DNA of 64,000 bases, taken from contig NC_089741.1 in the NCBI RefSeq assembly GCF_040412425.1, positions 38,596,038 to 38,660,037 on the forward strand. The letters run 5' to 3'. The notes below the pieces were generated by a model. The model was not told the DNA's origin, searched no databases, and saw only the letters and a program-made list of their open reading frames with translations. This DNA is from Macrobrachium rosenbergii. Lineage: Eukaryota; Arthropoda; Malacostraca; Decapoda; Palaemonidae. This document shows positions 61,201 through 64,000 of the stretch, piece after piece (within the stretch, counting starts at the first letter, position 1; each line of letters starts with the position of its first letter). The translations under genes were made by a program, and so were the position numbers.

Positions 61201-64000
61201 TTAGCCTAAGCTTGACATCTGATGAATAAAGGGCGAGCAGTTGGCAATATTATATTATCGAAAACTTTTCAAAGTTTGCTGTGGGTAATTCCTGAAACAG
61301 GTGTCAAAGTTTGTATCACAAAAAAATTCACAATACTGCAATACTGTTTGCAGTACATGGCCAGTAAAGCAACATTAGATTGTTTCTATGCTGCAGCTAA
61401 TAATCAGATGTTGCATTACTTATACAGTATTATTTTTATCTACTCACTTGATGAGCTTATAAAGCATAAGAAATTTCATAGTGCTATCTCACCAGTTCTG
61501 GCTCTAGGCATTATGTTTTCTTTGACAGAGGTAAAACTACTGCCAATTTTGACAGGATCAGCTATCTTGCCAAACCAGGGCATTCTGATAATTTTTGACA
61601 CGGTTATTTTAAAAAACCGTATCCAAGCTGCTGAATAAACATAAGCTCTATCATGGCTTTAACGAATTGCCTTTTCAAGCTTCCAAGTGAATTTTTGTAG
61701 CAGTGATGCAGTACAGTATGACACTGTACCTTGAAAAGGACGTTAATAACTTGTAAGCATTGCAATGTCGGATATAAATCACTTACATGGCTTTACATAT
61801 ATATTGTGAAATATAGTAACGGGAAAGAATTTAGAACAATACAGATCCCTTCTAAATGGCCATGAGGTTGTTATAACAGTACATATCAGAATGAGCCAAC
61901 ACTGGAATCCTTAACAATATAAGACTAATCTTCTTTGCACTACATTACTGTCAACATAATTTCCAACACAAATTATATTAATGTATAAAATTCAGTAGGG
62001 TTTTAAGAGTTCTCTGTTTGTTAAAAGCTATTAAATACCATAAAAATACCTACAGTGATTTTTCACCAATGAGTTAATCTACTTGTAATGGTATACAACT
62101 AAGTCTGCTGAAGTCCTCGATGGTATTTTCCATTTCTATACTCCAGTCATTATTCACTACACAACTAATAAAACTTATGCTGTTTCTATATTTTGATTTT
62201 CATACTCTGGTCATCGATCACTATGTGACTGCTAAATATGATATTTTTTCAATATTTCAGTTTTCATTAAAAAATCACTAAACAACTGCTAAACAAAAAC
62301 TAAGGTCACAGAGCATTCGAAGCACTTCAGAACAGTTACCTTACTTGAAACTTGAGGAATATCCATGAGGGCATGTCCTATGAGAATTCCCCCTTTAGTT
62401 GGGAAACACTCAAATTTCCTTTCTGAAGTTCACTCTTCACTGCCTAGCTCTTCGGGCTGTCTGTTCCTTCTGTTCCTTCCATTATAACAACATACAAGTC
62501 TTGACATCTTTCTCCAAAACCATAAATTGTTGGTCATATACTGAGTGGCTCGGGTTTTTTCTTCCAGAATGGAAAAGTTGCACAAAGCAAGTTATATGAG
62601 CAATACAGCCTCCAAGAGCTTCTCCAATAGTTACTGGCAATGTCTACAACAGTTAGCATATTGAAAGTCAAAGAGATATCAAGAAGTACAGTAATGACAA
62701 AGATACAGATGTCAAGAAGGGTCAAGAAAGCTTCTTCATTGCAGTGAAGCAGAAGAGCTGTAAATGTGTCATGCTTCAAACAGGCAGTATATGCTATGGC
62801 ACTACACAGAATTTGAGAAATCTTTAGGCAAGCGGTACTGCAAAATCACCATGAAGAATTACAGAAACTGTAAGCCCATGCATATGTTTTCTATATTGGG
62901 TGTACTAGTGATAAAATTGTGACAAAACTCGTTTACGTATATTCTGTCCTTCATCACCTTTTTCTGACATATTTCAGGATAGGAGATTTGTAATTAAAAA
63001 TGAAAAAAACATGAAAAGATGGCATCTGATATATGAAAAAACACGAAAAGATGGCATCTGATGTAATCTGCTTTGCTATCTATCAAAAATTCCTGTATAC
63101 ATATTATGTATTCAGTCATTAAAATCATATATCCACAAATATAATGTGTTCATTTACACCAAGGAAAAAACTGATGTCATCTTACTGTAATCTAATAGCA
63201 ATCTATAAATTTTAAGGGCTCCAAAACTGATATGTAAGTCCCGGGATAAATTTTTTATAAAATATCAAAGTCCTGGGATAAAGTTTTTATAAAATATATA
63301 AAGCATATGCAAAACAATGCATCTGTAGTAAAACTGTTCATATCAAACATCTTGAAAACTATTAGTTTCTTCAATAACTATCATCTTTACAGCTTCATTT
63401 CATAAGCAAATTCATAAAATAATTCTTGATAAACTCTAAATTTCTTAAATGTATGCAAATTCTCTACTGTATACAATAAACTGCTGTACTATAATTATTA
63501 AGGCTAGGCCCTTTGCCCCTCGCTCTTGTGCATAAAGGTGCAGAATTCTTATCATCTCTGGCAATCTACCTCACATTATCATTACAGTACAGCATTGAAT
63601 ATTGTTCTGCACATAGTACAGCACGTTAAACAATTAACATTTGTATAGGAAGTGTGTTTAAGCAAAATATGTGAACTGTAATTGTAATTAGCCCACATTC
63701 ATGTTCTCCATGAATCCCAGTAACTGCATTCCCAATTTTAATCAAAATCATCTTCTGGCTGGCAGCATTAAGCAAGTGCCTCATGGATCCTATGGTCATG
63801 GGCGCCACAGAGCATCAATTTTCGTGCCTTGCTCCTTAGCAACAATACTTCTGTTTTCCTAGACATAACCTATTTCACCATTTTCTTTAATTATGCGAGT
63901 GATTTATTTATTTTAACCTCACCTCTCTCTTTGCTAGGAGAAAAGTAAGCTTTGATGAAATTATGGGGAGGGGGAGAGTTTTTCATCACCAGTTGAGCAG
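58231..64000. other. AT-rich DNA, no confirmed gene
   Basis: It should contain or precede the missing 5' otopetrin exons, but the conserved N-terminal transmembrane motifs were not seen on the minus strand. Small open frames (for example 62534-62779 minus, hydrophobic) show no otopetrin motif. Two short direct repeats occur at about 63003-63062 (GAAAAGATGGCATCTGAT) and 63238-63300 (GTCC.GGGATAAA, TTTTTATAAAATAT). Confidence 0.4.
61222..61638 (+). CDS. Unrecognised 138-codon open frame
   Basis: An uninterrupted frame from ATG to TAA with a hydrophobic C-terminal half (SPVLALGIMFSL, LLPILTGSAIL). No domain, splice context or promoter was recognised. In AT-rich DNA a frame of this length is unusual but possible by chance; it may be part of an old mobile element or an exon. 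Confidence 0.12.
   Translation: MNKGRAVGNIILSKTFQSLLWVIPETGVKVCITKKFTILQYCLQYMASKATLDCFYAAANNQMLHYLYSIIFIYSLDELIKHKKFHSAISPVLALGIMFSLTEVKLLPILTGSAILPNQGILIIFDTVILKNRIQAAE

Noticed and set aside
62335..62450. Minus-strand stretch reading KFECFPTKGGILIGHALM before an AAG/GTAACT donor
   Set aside because: Looked like an exon, but the acceptor is weak, phases are undetermined and there is no similarity to otopetrin or another family I know.
62534..62779. Hydrophobic 81-codon minus-strand frame
   Set aside because: Considered as a missing otopetrin transmembrane exon, but no conserved otopetrin motif is present and no suitable splice sites bracket it.
63923..64000. Open minus-strand stretch ending in GAG/GTGAGG at the right edge
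   Set aside because: A donor is present but the reading frame shows no motif and the exon would be cut by the window edge.

Overview
The window looks like nuclear DNA of a decapod or other malacostracan crustacean, probably shrimp- or prawn-like. This is inferred from the very dense CT/GA, AT and AAT microsatellites, the AT-rich background, GT-AG introns, arthropod-style genes (an otopetrin with a His-rich linker, a ZAD-like C2H2 zinc-finger protein) and several dispersed repeat families. No rRNA, tRNA, CRISPR or bacterial signal was seen.

Layout. Positions 1-27,900 hold no coding gene I can support. They carry microsatellites, minisatellites, five copies of an AAT-tailed short element (one lies further right, near 44 kb), and copies of a foldback element (family A, about 400 bp) and a SINE-like element (family B, about 280 bp). 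A GC-box cluster (8.2-8.5 kb), two GC-rich hairpins (22.2 kb) and a possible non-coding first exon on the minus strand (22.9-23.1 kb) stand out.

About 28,000-35,750 (+) is a complete carbohydrate sulfotransferase gene: possible TATA promoter and 5'UTR exon, then seven coding exons giving about 513 residues. Exon phases agree at every junction and both PAPS-binding motifs are present. About 39,926-45,548 (+) is a five-coding-exon ZAD-like C2H2 zinc-finger gene of about 627 residues. About 47,867-54,498 (-) is the 3' two-thirds of an otopetrin proton channel (at least six exons, two further 30-nt microexon candidates). Its first transmembrane segments were not found and may lie beyond the right edge. 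The zinc-finger and otopetrin genes converge tail to tail.

The three genes do not form a pathway: one is a Golgi glycan-sulfating enzyme, one a nuclear DNA-binding protein and one a membrane proton channel. Shared features are repeats in introns: family A copies sit in sense orientation in introns of the first two genes, and ATT microsatellites touch two splice sites of the sulfotransferase gene. Three decayed LINE reverse-transcriptase remnants lie in or near the zinc-finger and otopetrin genes. The right half (33-64 kb) is almost free of long microsatellites, in sharp contrast to the left half.
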